DNA of 64,000 nt. It comes from Ctenosaura bakeri (lineage: Eukaryota; Chordata; Lepidosauria; Squamata; Iguanidae). The stretch spans positions 1-64,000 of the forward strand of contig CAOLHI010000919.1 in assembly GCA_948474755.1 (NCBI GenBank), given 5' to 3'. A program made the translations under genes and the position numbers. Positions within the stretch are counted from its first letter, which is position 1, and the number at the start of each line of letters is the position of its first letter. Of this stretch, positions 1-12,500 are shown piece by piece. The notes beneath the pieces are model-generated. The model made no database searches. It saw only the letters and a list, made by a program, of their open reading frames with translations, and was not told the origin of the DNA.

Positions 1-1004
1 ATTGAAGGAATATAGCACTGGATGCTTATTTATTACTGGGACAGTATATACCCAGGACTTTCTTCAGTGCTGGACATCATCTGTACAAGACTTCCAGAGC
101 TTTTTATTGGGAGAGAGAATTACAACAAAGCATTGCTCCAACCAACTACAGAGCAAAAGCTTTTTCCAAGCCTTCTGGTGTAGTTCATTTTTCTCATCTG
201 TTTATGGATAACATATTTTTTTGTTGTTGTTGTACACAGTTTTGAAATCCTCAGCTATGAGCAGGTCATAAATAAATTCCCATCATCTCTCATAACTGGC
301 CAAGGCTGATGGTCATTGCAGTCCAATAACATCTAGAGGACCACATTCCCAACCTGCAGTTCAGCCTTACACCAATTTTGTGTGATTCTTGCAAGTCATA
401 AGGGCTAGAAGCATACTTTCCTGGGGAGATGCTGATGTCACTAGACCTTGGAAGTTACACTCTAGCTTCCCTAAATGTCTTCTGATGCTAAGAGACTGAT
501 TACAGAAATGTTTTCTTCCGTGGAGCAAACTGAACCAAGAGTACAGTTGACAATCCACATTTGCTGTGGTTAGGGGCACAGAACCCCTGCAAAATAGGGA
601 AAAAAGGCAAATATAAAAATGTCTGTATGTCAGCAGGAAGGGGGCCAAGGCATAGTGGAGAAAGCTTTCACCCAAGGTCCAAACCAGACCAGGAAAAGGA
701 GGGGCAGAAGGGGTCAGGATGGTGGCCCTGTATTTCCTTTCTCTTGCCCATCTCTATTCATGGGTCTGTGGGGGTCAGTGGGAGAGGGGTTTGTAGTGCT
801 GAGAAACTGGGCTGTGAGCTGTCCTTTGCTGGCCAAGGAGCAGCTTGTGGGGTAGGAGGAGAGTTGCTGAGAGGGAGGGTTCCTCCAGAAAGGAGGCAGT
901 TGAGATGGGGTGTCAGGGGTTGGAAAAACTCTCAAATAATCATGAATGTGAAACCCACACATACGAAGGAGCAACTGTAATTATTCTGTACTTTTTCCCC
1001 ACAG
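1..1004. other. PEX10: PEX10 intron, no coding exon seen
   Basis: This is the intron upstream of the PEX10 RING exon; earlier PEX10 exons lie before the window. Around 250-365 is an old hAT-like MITE remnant resembling 'catctagaggaccacattc', a sequence that recurs in the window. At 541-615 is the end of a Tigger-type MITE (cagttgacaatccacatttg), also seen at 14.4, 51.3 and 62.1 kb. The open frames here overlap these repeats and show no known domain. Confidence 0.6.
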
Positions 1005-1140
1005 AACGCAGGGTGAGGAGAGGTTCCTTAGCCGCAGCTCTTACTGTACACTGTGCTTAGAAGAACGGCAGCACACCACAGCCACTCCATGCGGGCACCT
1101 CTTTTGCTGGGAATGCGTCACTGAGTGGTGCAACACAAAA
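1005..1140 (+). CDS. PEX10: PEX10 penultimate exon (RING finger, first part)
   Basis: PEX10 is a peroxisomal membrane RING E3 ubiquitin ligase that works with PEX2 and PEX12 in recycling the PEX5 import receptor. The exon is bounded by ccccacag at 997-1004 and gtaagc from 1141. It has 136 nt: one base finishing a codon, then 45 codons. The translation carries [20 protein letters not shown] followed by [12 protein letters not shown], giving the first six ligands of a C3HC4 RING (C-x2-C, C-x-H, C-x2-C). This is almost identical to vertebrate PEX10, and the conserved CGHLFCWEC core makes the call specific. The final C-x2-C is supplied by the exon at 3518 in the same phase. No stop or frameshift is present. 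The rest of the protein (N-terminal membrane region) is outside the window. Confidence 0.97.
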
Positions 1141-1425
1141 GTAAGCACTGACTCTTCTAAATAGCTGAACTGTGGCCAGTACCCACAGTGCACATTCTTT
1201 ATTTCTCCAGCGTAAACACACAGTCTTCACTGAGTTCCAGCAGCTTCTACAGGCACCCTTGAATAAGTGTTTATTCCAGTTTTGAACGCATTCGATCTGC
1301 CATCGACGTTGCTCACAAGCTGTAGCTCAGGCAGAGTACCTGTGCTACATGCAGAACATCACAAGTTCAGTCTCCAGCTACATGTCAGATTTTTATTTGA
1401 ATCCCTGGAGCACTGCCAGTAGGTG

Positions 1426-1550
1426 TAGACAACTAGTGGCCCTCTAAATATTTTTGACTTGCAGTTTCCAGTAGCTCAGGGCAGCACAATCAGCGGTGAG
1501 GAATTATGGGAGCTGCAGTACAAAACTACCTGGAGGGCCACAGTTGTCTA
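1426..1550. mobile_element. short hAT-like MITE with terminal inverted repeats
   Basis: The ends are inverted copies: tagacaactagtggccctc at the left and gagggccacagttgtcta at the right. The interior has the 'gggagctgcagtacaaaac' type of sequence seen in related degraded copies near 17.0 and 55.8 kb. No clear 8-bp target duplication is visible, so the superfamily is inferred. Confidence 0.55.
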
Positions 1551-1577
1551 CCTCTTGTGGTAGACAGCTGACCACAA

Positions 1578-3251
1578 CTTTTTTTATAATAATTTTATTA
1601 GTTTCCAAATATAAAAAATCAATATCTGTTCTTTCATTTCAGTCAGGACCTCACATCTTAACTCCTCTTCTTTCCCCCTCCCCTGTGGGATTCCCCGGCC
1701 AAATAGTAGTTTACATTCATGTCTATATGTCATCTACCACCAAAAGTCATTCCTTTCCTTATTCTTCCCTTCCCAACCCAGCTACCCAGAGTTCACTTGC
1801 AGTTTTTTTTCCCCCGTCATCTCATCGTCGCTTTACTTCCAGATAGCCAAAGAGGGAGAGAGTCTGTTTCATAACGTTGACCTTCTGTCGCTGATCCGTA
1901 GCCATAATATCCATGGAGTCCATGCACAACTCACAAACAACGGACAAAAAAACCCAATTGTTTTCTCTAATGCTTTGCTCTTTCCCTACCCCATCAGCAA
2001 TACTATAGCCCAGAACTCTTCACAAATCTATTTCTGTACTCTTATTGCCATTTTTAAGTTCCGAACCGCCCTGCCATCCGGGGTAGGATTACAAATGCCC
2101 AACATAGACTCCCCCCCTCTCTTTCAGACTGTTCCGTGTTAAAATATCTCATTGAAATAGTACACATTTCCATACTATAAAGACCTTTTTTTTTTTACCC
2201 AAGTTAACTGCTTTGCTTTACTTCCCCACGTACTTCTAGCACATCCCAGAACTCATCTCAAATGTTTAATATATTTCAATGTCCGCTTGTTGTCACTTTA
2301 GAGTTCCAAGATGCCTCACCACCATGAGTGGGACCGCAGTTCATCCTGTTCTTTTCCATTTCTAGTAGCTTTCCCATATGCAAAGTCACTTATTCCAGGG
2401 GGATATACACTTTTGTAGCCTCCGATTCTAAGTCTTATTACCGACCCACTCTTATATTCACATCAACAATCAAGGATCAAAAAAGAAGAAGCAGGAGGGT
2501 GCTCTCATGTCTTCATAATTTCAAAATTTGTCAGTCCTGGTCCTGAAGCTCAAAACTCGCATCATTATTTATTTGCATTGCCCAGTCCAAACTCTTTCTT
2601 CCATTATCTGAATTATAATAATTGTTAAAAATGCCCAATTTTGTAAATAGTCTTATTAAGCCAATTTAAGATATTTAAAAGTCAAAAAAAATTAAAATCC
2701 GGAAATTTAAACGAACAAACAGCTCATTCCTCCATGTCTTCCCGATCTCTTTCCCTCAATGTCAGCCGCCCCTTTAAGAAACTCTGAGTTCTTACAGCCA
2801 TGAAGCCAAAACTCATGCTGCTAGCTTTACTTCTCCGGGTCCTTCCCCCATCGCTCCCGCACCCCGTAGGAAGCCATGATCGCTGTGGTTTTCACGGAAG
2901 CAGGGAACGAGACAGGTTAAAAGTTTTCTTTCTTTGGTAATTTCATTGTTGCTTCTTTTAAAAAACTCGTTCGGCGGCGCTTGTGCCGCTCCAGCGGCGT
3001 CCCTCTGGATCCGTCGTCAAGGTCCTTCGACCCCCTGATGCCTGCTGCTCTCCCATCCGGGCAGAGCAGAACTGCATACCAGTTGTGGGGTCCCCTTCGG
3101 ACCACTTCCGGACCCCCTGTACCGGGGGGCCTTTAGCCACCTCCAGGTGACAAAAGAGGCGGCTGGATTCCAGAGGGAGGCAGCCCGGGGCTGCTCCATT
3201 ACGGAGCTTCAATCCGAGCTGCCACTCGCATCCGCCATTCAAGCGGAAGGC
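1578..3251 (-). mobile_element. non-autonomous L1-type retrotransposon with 15-bp target-site duplication
   Basis: The insertion is flanked by identical 15-bp direct repeats (gacagctgaccacaa at 1563-1577 and 3252-3266). Read on the minus strand, it begins with a GC-rich leader (3251 to about 2880) resembling an L1 5' UTR. It passes through AT-rich sequence without long open frames and ends in an L1-like 3' UTR with aactaataaaattattat and an A-run (plus-strand T-run at 1579-1585). The 1674 bp lack recognisable ORF1, endonuclease or reverse transcriptase, so it must have moved using L1 proteins in trans, or it is an internally deleted L1. The perfect target duplication suggests a fairly recent insertion. 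It sits in the last intron of PEX10 in antisense orientation. Confidence 0.8.
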
Positions 3252-3517
3252 GACAGCTGACCACAATTTTTAACAAGCTTCAAGACCTTTGTTTCTGATA
3301 AAGTTTCATCATTTTATTATCCATCTATAAAGCTGACCTTTGAAATGACTTGACAGCCATAAAGTGATATACAACTTTTGAAGCATAAATTATACCTGCA
3401 GACTTCAGTCCCACAAAACAGAAGGAAACCAGCTGAAAAGGTAGTGATGGATGCTTGTCCAGTTAAAGTATTTTAGGAGGACACACCTTCTAATAAGCCT
3501 ACTTTTTCTCCCCACAG

Positions 3518-3586
3518 GCTGAATGTCCACTATGTAGAGAGAAATTCCATCCACAAAAGCTGATCTATCTACGACACTATCAATGA
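3518..3586 (+). CDS. PEX10: PEX10 terminal coding exon (end of RING finger, stop)
   Basis: The acceptor ctccccacag ends at 3517. The exon encodes AECPLCREKFHPQKLIYLRH followed by YQ and a TGA stop at 3584-3586. CPLC gives the last pair of RING zinc ligands, and the QKLIYLRHY tail is the hallmark of the PEX10 C terminus. The phase matches the upstream exon, which ends on a whole codon (AAA, Lys). With the 1005-1140 exon this gives the complete RING. The gene runs tail-to-tail with RER1, whose stop codon is 2.9 kb away on the other strand. Confidence 0.97.
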   Translation, partial: AECPLCREKFHPQKLIYLRHYQ

Positions 3587-3720
3587 AAGTTCCTGGGCTG
3601 AGTGTCAGATGGTGAAGTGTTTGGAGCCAACAGAAATACAACTTTCAATCAATCCAAGTGCAAGACTTTATTTTGTTGTTAAATTCCTGAAATAAAACTG
3701 AGCAGCCAAACACTTGAGTT
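3587..3720 (+). terminator. PEX10: PEX10 3' UTR and polyadenylation signal
   Basis: A canonical AATAAA lies at 3691-3696, about 105 nt after the PEX10 stop, so cleavage is expected near 3710-3720. A second AATAAA at 3912-3917 could serve as an alternative. The short 3' UTR has no recognised repeat. Confidence 0.7.
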
Positions 3721-5321
3721 TTACTGCCTGTACAAGGAGATAGGAACCTGTCAGCTGACAATACAAACTCAGTGTTCATCCTTTTGTTTGTAAAGTAAGC
3801 CTAGCAACCTATCCAGGCTTTAGTAAACCATTTTAGATGGTGCTGGAGCTATGTGATCCCCCTGCTTTTGAGAAATGAGATTTTTCTGCTCAAGTGGTAA
3901 GTTCAAGTTTAAATAAAAAAATTCCACTTACCCTAAGTTCTGAGGCTTGTTAAGTCTGAGGTTTCTATGTCTCTGGGAAAAAAATTCTACTAGCAGGCCC
4001 CCAAACATGTGTCCACATTTTTAGAACAATGTAGAAGTGTTCTACACTCAACTACTGTGGATGCATTTGAGTTGGTGTAGTTCTTAAAAGTGTTATGAAG
4101 ACAACATAGATATTCAGTTTGGCTATGATCTAGCTAAACCTACCCCACAGGAATAAGGAATACATTGTACAAGCTGCAGTGTAGAACTGAAGTGGAGCAG
4201 TTAAAGCTGGTGTGAAAGAACAACATTCCTAAATGCAATGGGAAGAGGGAATGTTTCATCTTGTAGTGTCATCTATACATCCTGTGGTAATGCACCTCAA
4301 GATGTCTAGAGTACAGTGGCCCCTCCACATTTGCAAGTGTTTGGGGTGCAGAACCTTTGTGGAAAAGCTGTAATTCCCCCCCCCGCGATCCCCCTCCCAC
4401 TTCTTTGCCTCTCGCCTCAGTGGTAGAATGGGGGGAAGAAAAAAAGACAAGGTAAAGGGCTTACGGGTACTTTCCCCTCAGACAGAGAAGAGTGGAGTTT
4501 TAGGGGTCCTATTTCTGGTGACCATCTTGAGAAAGCAGGAGCAGATGCAAAGAGAGCACCTGGCCAATCAGCCATTACACAGCAGAATGTGCAGCTACGC
4601 GGTAGAGAGGGCATACCTCCAGTTGCGGGAGGAAGCTTTGTGGACTCAAAAGAAAAAAAATCCATCAACACAAGCCTGGGGTGAGGACTGCTAGGGGAAT
4701 GGAAGAAGGAAAATGCAGGAGAGGCAAGCAGGTGTCTTACAGATAAAAATATTTGTGAAGGTCAGACCAATGAATGTAGGAGGAGGACTATACTATGAAT
4801 TCTAGATAGGAGACAGAGAATTTAATTCAGGTTATGTGAAAAGTAAGCTAACTTCACTTTCCTTTCTAATTTGTTACTGTAGGCTGTTCTCATCACACAA
4901 TGAAGTCCAGATTGTACATTCTTATACCACATTATAATTTTCCTAGTGCCTTACACCTGAATAAATTTAAACCCAGTAGTTTTAATGGGATGTATTTCTA
5001 TGAATGTGTTGCAATTTGTTTCCTTATTGGGGTTATTTGTAATTTAGCTTGCAGACATTCTCAGAACAGTTGTTTAAAACCTCATTAATACTGAAAGAAA
5101 ATTTGTAGTGTAGCTCTCCTTCTGACCAGTAGAGTGTGAATAGTTACCATTGTTCTCAATATAATAGTACAAACTAGCTCTTTTAAGACCAACCTCCAAA
5201 ACTCTACATTATTCCACAAGATCCAGGTATGCTGTTGAGAAGTGAGGGGAGAGGAGTGTACCAGTTAACATTCTGTATGTTGATTTGATAAAGATTATTG
5301 AACCCAGAAAAGGGGCAGTCT
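3721..5321. other. PEX10-RER1 convergent intergenic region
   Basis: No exon is seen on either strand. From about 4312 a degraded Tigger-type MITE end starts (tacagtggcccctccacatt), followed by a C-run at 4377-4384 and purine-rich sequence to about 4470. The remainder is AT-rich unique sequence. Confidence 0.5.
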
Positions 5322-5327
5322 TTTAAT
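5322..5327 (-). terminator. RER1: candidate RER1 polyadenylation signal (ATTAAA)
   Basis: The minus strand reads ATTAAA here, about 1.1 kb past the RER1 stop. I saw no AATAAA on the minus strand between 6452 and this point. Site use is a guess, and 5328-6452 would then be RER1 3' UTR. Confidence 0.25.
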
Positions 5328-6452
5328 AAAGTTGGGAATTTTTAAAAAGTCAATCAGTAAAATTGTTTATAGCTGTATAACATCAAAAATTTGTACATGC
5401 AGATCATATTTCTCTCCATAGAAAATTAAAAGCTGTGTTAAAACCCACAAAGTCTCATCTGCCATCACGAGTTTCTTGGAATACATGAAACAAACTTAAG
5501 TTAATTTAAAAAATAGGTAACAAAGAACTGTCAGTTGCCACCTAATGTATTTATAATTCCAGGTGTTTGCAAAAAATAAAATAAAATCATGATAGTTAAT
5601 AATATTGAATCATTACGAAAGCCAAAGATCAGCCTCTTGTCACGATAAAAGCCAAATAAAATTTTGCATTTTGAAAATCAAGAATACAAAGTAGGCTTAT
5701 TTTAAATTTGCAGTTTCCCCTCTAAGCAGAAATACTTAATATACCAGAGCTCTCTTTAAAACAGACTTGTAGTTAAACCTGAAGTCTTGTACAGCACAAT
5801 GAGAGGTTTAAAAAGTCTGAAGAGAACACTACAATCAGAGGCTTGTTTTCCTCTCATGTATGCACAACAGCATTTCAACAATCTAGAGGAGGCTGGAGAA
5901 CTACAAAGGACTCAAAATTTTAAAAAAAATTCTTAAAACTCTGTCCCACCTTAAGCTAGACTGGAGGCCCTGTAATGATTATGCTACTGAAAAAGTTATT
6001 TCCACATTTTCCTATGCCTTGCAATACGTGTGCAAACATGGCAGCTCTGCAGTATGCACAAGGGGCTGTCTCAAAAGACTTGTGAAACTGACAACCAAAC
6101 CCTTAAGTCCACAAATATGTTGGAGCCAGCCGTGTACACTTCCTATGTGAGATCTGCACACATATGAAAACACAAGGTGGCTTGTGTTTGCCTCCCAGAA
6201 AAGACAGGAAGGGGAGAAAAAGCTACTTGTTGCCGAAGAACAACAAATTAAAGATGAAGTTGCCAAATGTCAGTATTCTCCTGTAATACTTAAAAGGGAA
6301 AAATGCTTGGCCCACAATAAACTGAAGATAAAAATTGTAACTGCCCTCTTATTGATGACTTGGTATGAAGAAAAGAGGCATTGTTACAATGGCTCAAAAC
6401 TGGTCTTTTAATTACAATGTAAGAAGTTGGTCAGCAGGCTCAAGTTTGATTT

Positions 6453-6542
6453 CTAACTTGCAAAGGTCTTCCCCACATCCTCCTTCCCTTTATATCTCCT
6501 CTTGCCGTGTGTGAAGGGTATATATCGATATTTTATCATATG
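6453..6542 (-). CDS. RER1: RER1 coding exon 6 (terminal)
   Basis: The minus-strand acceptor tttgcag ends at 6543. The exon encodes [20 protein letters not shown] then EDVGKTFAS and a TAG stop at 6455-6453. It is the cytosolic, basic C-terminal tail of RER1. Confidence 0.97.
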   Translation of the reverse strand, partial: HMIKYRYIPFTHGKRRYKGKEDVGKTFAS

Positions 6543-9500
6543 CTGCAAAAAAAGAAAAGAGAAAAAAATTCAGGACACACCTTACAATTCCATTCCTCTC
6601 CCCATGTTCATTTGTCAAGCAAAGTCCAAAATCTGTAATATGACGCTGTTGTTGGAAAATAGAAATATATGACCTCCAATAAAGTCAGCGATTATTTTGC
6701 CCTACCCTTTTTAGGTATCAGAAAATCACTCCAGCAAAAAGGGAAACTAATGAATGATACTGTTCAGCCTAAGATTCTTACCTTGATTTGCCTCTTCATG
6801 GTGATGCAGAAAAGCATAATGAAATACATCACAAGAATTGGCCAAAAAACTGGAACGTTGAAAGCCTCAAAGAATGTACATGTCATTGCAACAAGGATGC
6901 CTTTTGTCGCAGAGTGCCTTGAAGGAAAAGGAAAGGAGCCATTGCAATAAAACTCTTTTAAAGCGACTTAATCTCAATTTAGAAGTCATTCCGGATCTCC
7001 AGCATGCCCCATTTCCTGCACATATAACCTGTTCTGCTACACACTCCACTCTTTCTCTTGGATCAGTTTTGTTGTCAGATCTGAACCAGGAAGCTACTGC
7101 TGAGTCAGCATATAGAGAGAAAACACTAACGCTTATCTTGCCACTTCAACCAACAAGAATGAAGTAAGTTAAAAGCAAACCATGAAGCAGAGAGGGAAAA
7201 ACAATCTGGTAAAGGGAGGTAAAAGGAAGAAGCAAGTAACCCTACAACAACACTCCTAAAATCCAAACCACAGTTTGTTTTTATGGGAATGACAACACCC
7301 ACACTTTAGACAAGTATCAACATGCCAGAAAAGGGACCCCCTGCTGTTTAGAACAGGATAGCAAATCATGAATAAGTGGCAATGTGTGTAAGTGCCTTCA
7401 CGTTGCTCGTCAACTTATGACCCCATGAATTTCATGAGATTCTCTTAGGCAAGTCATAATCAAGGGTGGTTTTGCCAGTTTCCTCCTCTGAAATATAACC
7501 TACAACTACTGATATTCATTAGTGGTCTCCCATCCAAGTACTAACCATGCTTAGCTTCCAAGTTCAGACAGAATCTAACACCTTTTGGGTATTTACATGA
7601 CGAAGGGGCAATACTGGCCTTTCATGATTTGGATAGTTGTCAGTTGCAAGCAAAAAAAAAAAGAAAGAAACCCTAAGTGACACAGAGTTTACAGCAAAGG
7701 GGACTGCATGCCTATCTGAAAGAGAAGGAAAACAATCTGATTAGAAGATACTCACCAGAACTTGAACTCTGGTAGCCTTCGAATAAAGGGCCGGAATTCC
7801 TCATTTTGTTTTGTGGGTAATGAAGGGCCCTCATCTGGGGAGAGGAGGAAACACAAGATCTTAAAAGGAAGGACTGCATCACATATTATTTAATTTCTAA
7901 TAGTTATGGGCAGCATCATGACTCAGTATTAACATATTTTGCATGCAGAAGGCCCCAGTTTCAAACCCGGCTATCTCCAATTAAAAGGATCAAGTAGCAG
8001 GTAATGGGAAAGACCATAAAGAGCCGGAAGGCATGCAAGTATAAAAGCAACTCTTAACCTTTTTTAATTGCTCCATATTCTGTGACACAGCTTTCTATCT
8101 ATCCATCTGTTCAGGCAGGGAGCTCAAAGGCTCCTCCCTAAACTGCAAACCCCAGGATTCCATAGGTGTTGAAAGTAGAATAATAGCACTATAACAGTCT
8201 AGTGCAGAAATGGCCACAGTCTCTTCTTGGTGAAGTGAACTTGGTTAACCTAATTATGTCTCTGTTGCATTATACTTCCCAACAAATATTTTTGTTGTAA
8301 ACAGCCATTCCTGTTTCCCTCCCCTATAAATAAACTCGTCTTCTTAATTTGCTTGTATGTCTTATTCCGAAAATTGCCTGCTGCTAATTGCCTAGCCATT
8401 GGGCCACATGCAATTCTGTGTAGGATTGTAGTAACATCCCCAATCAAATGTTGTTGGCTTCTTAGATTTCTAGAAGAGCCTAGTGAAGGCTTTCCACTGG
8501 TTAGCTGAAGGGATGTTTGGGATGGCTGCCTTTCTACCTCGCAGGAGCCAGACTAGCACCCTGGGAATTCTGACACCCAGCCCTTCCATTACCACCCCGC
8601 CTGGCTATTAGAGTTGTGGGCTGCCACAGAGTTCCATTTTTATTACCCAGGTTGTTTAATATCTTTTAAGGGTAACCTTATTATGTAGTCTGGTGGACCA
8701 CAGTACTCCAATTTTGCCCTTGTCTGGAGGGTTATGATGTACCATGGCACCCACTATTTTTGGAAACCAGCAGTTACACTGAATCACCCTTGGTCACCGT
8801 TTTTGCAGGTGTTTTATTGTGTTTTTTCCCAATTCAGGGTGGGAGTATCCCTCAAACAGCACTATATAGCCTAACCCAAGGCTATCCTGTCTAATGTCAG
8901 TGTCTTCTTGGCCAAAATATTGAGTGAGAGGATTGAGTATTTTGGGGAGGAGGTGCTGGCAATTGTGGGGGTGTGGTCCCAATGCCCACATTGGAACTCC
9001 CAAACTGTGGCATGCTGCCCATTGGCCACATGATTCTCCATGCACAGCTACCTCTATGAGATCACTAGGAACCATCACTGGGACTTCTGGGGATGGACAG
9101 CATCATTATGCTGAGGGACCCAGCTCCACCTCTCCTTGTCATTGCTCTCAGCCTGGACTGTGCTGGAGCAGTGCTCATTTGGTGCAACAGGCTGGACGAG
9201 GGCCAGCTGAAACTCTACAAGACAGAAGCTCTGGAGCGTGGTGTTTTCAGGGTCCAGGAAGTTAACACTGCCCTGAAAAGGGTACCCCCGATCCTGAAGG
9301 AGCAAGCAGCTCAGGAGTACTGCTGGATCCATCTCAGTCACTGCAGGCTGAAGTTCACCTGATGGCTTGAGTGTCTGTGGCCTGTGAGCTATAAGAATAA
9401 TCTAGTCACCGTAATTCAGGCACAAGCAATGTCCTGATTTGACTACTGCAGTATTTTCTATGTCAGGCTGCCCTTGAAAACGATACAGAGATTGCACCTA

Positions 9501-12500
9501 ATGCAATCTGCAGTAGCTGTACCGCTGACAGAAATCTTACAGAAACCTTATGACAACAGTTCTAAAGGAATTGCACCAGCTGGCAATATACTTCCAGTTA
9601 GAATTCAAGGTGTTAGCGATGGCATTTAAGCTTCTAAATGGCCAGGGACCTTGGTATCTGAGGGAGTGCCTCTCCCTAAATATATTTTTCTGAGCACTGA
9701 GATATGACAGATCCAGTCACGACAACAATATACTTTATAGAAACAGAAGAGAGGGCCTTCCATGCTATGGTAACATAAATGTGGAACATCCTCCCCTTGC
9801 ATGCTTCATTGGCACCAGCTATGATTTCATTCTGGCATCAAGCTAAAACACAGTTCTTTATCAAAATGAAATAGTGCCCTGCACTCCAAATACAGTATTT
9901 TACCAATGTAGTACACAATATAATTATCTGACAACTAATTAAAATGAAACAGTATCAATATGAACTGTACAAGGTTAAAGCAACACTAGGAACATTCTTT
10001 ATACCTGAATCTTCCATTAAGGAGGGATCTACCTTTGGCGACAAGAAAGCTATGAAAAGGTTTAGGTGGTAGATGCCCAAGGCGTATGTCACAATGTACC
10101 AACCCTGTGAAGGAAAGAAAGAAAGAAAAAGAAAAAAAAGAGGTAGAAATCCAGTATGTCAAATAGTGAATTAATCTAAAGTACATAGCCAAAACACACA
10201 CTCAAACACCTATGTTGCTCTCCACCTAAACTGACTATTAAAAGAATGAGAAGCAGCAAAAGAAATGAAAAATATAAAACAAACTCAAAGCCTTCTAGAT
10301 GTTTGAGCCTACAAACATCCTAATCCCTGGGCATTTTTCTATGCTGACATATGAAGCTGTAGTTCTAAAGCTCAGGAGGGACCTACCCCAATCCATGCGA
10401 ACCAGAATCAAGAGACAAAGTGCACAAAGAAGGAGCCTACAAGAGGGGGCTACTGATAGCAGATCCAGGTGGAAATAAGGGGAGATAAGAGACGTAGGAT
10501 TGCATTGCTGCAGGTGGGGTTAGGGAAAGGGTAATGTCTGGAATATTCAGACCAGGAACAGAACTCAATGAAGGTAAATGCTGCATCAGGAATGGCTGTG
10601 ATCCCAAAACTCAACAGACAAAAAAATCTCCTGTTCTGTTAAGATGAATGTTACAACCTGGTGGGTTTTTTTGGGCGGGAGGGGGAGGCTCATTTATGTG
10701 CTTAGAAGCTTTAATCTGAGGAAGACCACACAGATGGGCAGGGACAAGGCAGCAAAAGGGGAGGGGGCATCCAGGAGGCCAGATTCCCAAATTTAAGTTC
10801 TTGAACTCTTTTTTTAATTGAAATAGAATATAGATAACAAGATGGCAAACTTTTGCTACAAATCAGTAGTGCACTTAGCAGAGTATTATTCCTCTGACAG
10901 TGGTTACAAGGCTTCTTACTAATGTTCAGGTCTCTTACCTGCAGTAAATAAACTCTGACCATGTAGATAAAACTTAAACCCAATGTTACAACCCATCGTA
11001 CTGCAGTGTAAGGAGTAGATTTGTCTAACCAGGACTGGTAAATCTAGAAGAAAGCACAGTGTCAAATGTTAAATATCACTCATAAGGACAGCTCAGCTTA
11101 CAGAGACATTACATTAGTTAGTGTTACATTAGTGTTAGCAATCCAATATGCTCACAGTCACACTCACGCAGGAAGAAATTGCAGTGACAATGACTGAAGA
11201 CTGCCAGCTCTGTGCCGCATCCTTCCTGAATGCCTGGCTTCTCCGTAATTCTGTGGAGCCAAAGAAATATCGGAGGTCTAGTTCAGACAATCACTTCTGC
11301 CACATGATTGTCCAAGCCAGTCCTCCCAGTTCCTTGGTTTCATGAACTACCCCTGCCTGGCATTTGGGAAACATGTGGCATGGAAACTGCAGCCTTCTGT
11401 TCCTATTACCACTGCTGCCATTGCCACTACCAGTACCACCACCAGCACCAGCACCTCCTGTTCCTAGGCACTGTTTTGTCTTGCTGCTGCTACTGATGTA
11501 ACTGTTAACAACTAAACAATGACCTGGCCCAAAGCAAAAAAACAAAACTAGAAAAACCTGTAGCTAAAGATAAATGAGAATAAATTTAAATAAATGCAGA
11601 TATATGATGATACAAATGAAGTAATGTTAATAAACAACATTAATTAGTGAATACAAATGCATCCGTTTTATAATATATAGAAAATGACAAATGTACAAAG
11701 ATTCTATATATAGAAAACGACAAAGGTGATCCTCTAGCTGAAAATCATGCACTGAGAAGGGGTTGACCTGGTGGGCCAGAGGGTCTCTTCCAGCTCTATG
11801 ATTCTTTGCGCTTTGTGATTAACGACTCACCTCTGATTTTGCTTTAGACCCTCCAGAGATTTGGAGGAAACCTGGTAAAACTGCCCTCACAGCAACTGAA
11901 AAGTGCCAGGGGAGGAGGAGTTCCCAAAAAAAAAAATCAAGGTGGGAGCATCGAGGTGTTGGGGCCTGCCTTGAACACCCCTGCAATATAGCTACTTTGT
12001 AGGCAATGGATATCCAACAAAAACCAAAACCACACAAGCATGTGAAAGATTGCACTGAGTGCATTCTAGAGAAATGCATCCAGTACAAATTCTTTATAGC
12101 ACTTTCTTGAGAACCGAGAGCTAAATTCCTCAAACACTTGACGTTTCTTCCCTCAACCTCATAAAGTAGAAGGTGAATCATTTATTCAACCACAGTTCCT
12201 TTTTGGAAATTACCACACGAGGAGCACCTTTTGTTGGACTGATACATCTCTTGAGAGCTAGCACTGACGTAACGGTTTGAGTGTTCAACTACGACTCTGG
12301 AGACCAGCACTGCAATCCCCACTCAGCCACAGAAAGCTACTGGGTGACTATGGGCACATCACACTCTCTCAGACTCACACGAAGGCAAAGCAAATCCTCC
12401 CTGAACAAATCTCGCCAAGAAACCATAATAGCGTTGCCTCAGGGTTTTCATGTGTTGGAAAGGCACCAGAACAACAATGCATCTCTTAAGACATCCATGT

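Noticed and set aside
9075..9362. Overlapping 88-89 codon frames on both strands in RER1 intron 3
   Set aside because: They fall within the decayed L2-type LINE and are not in the frame of its reverse transcriptase remnant.
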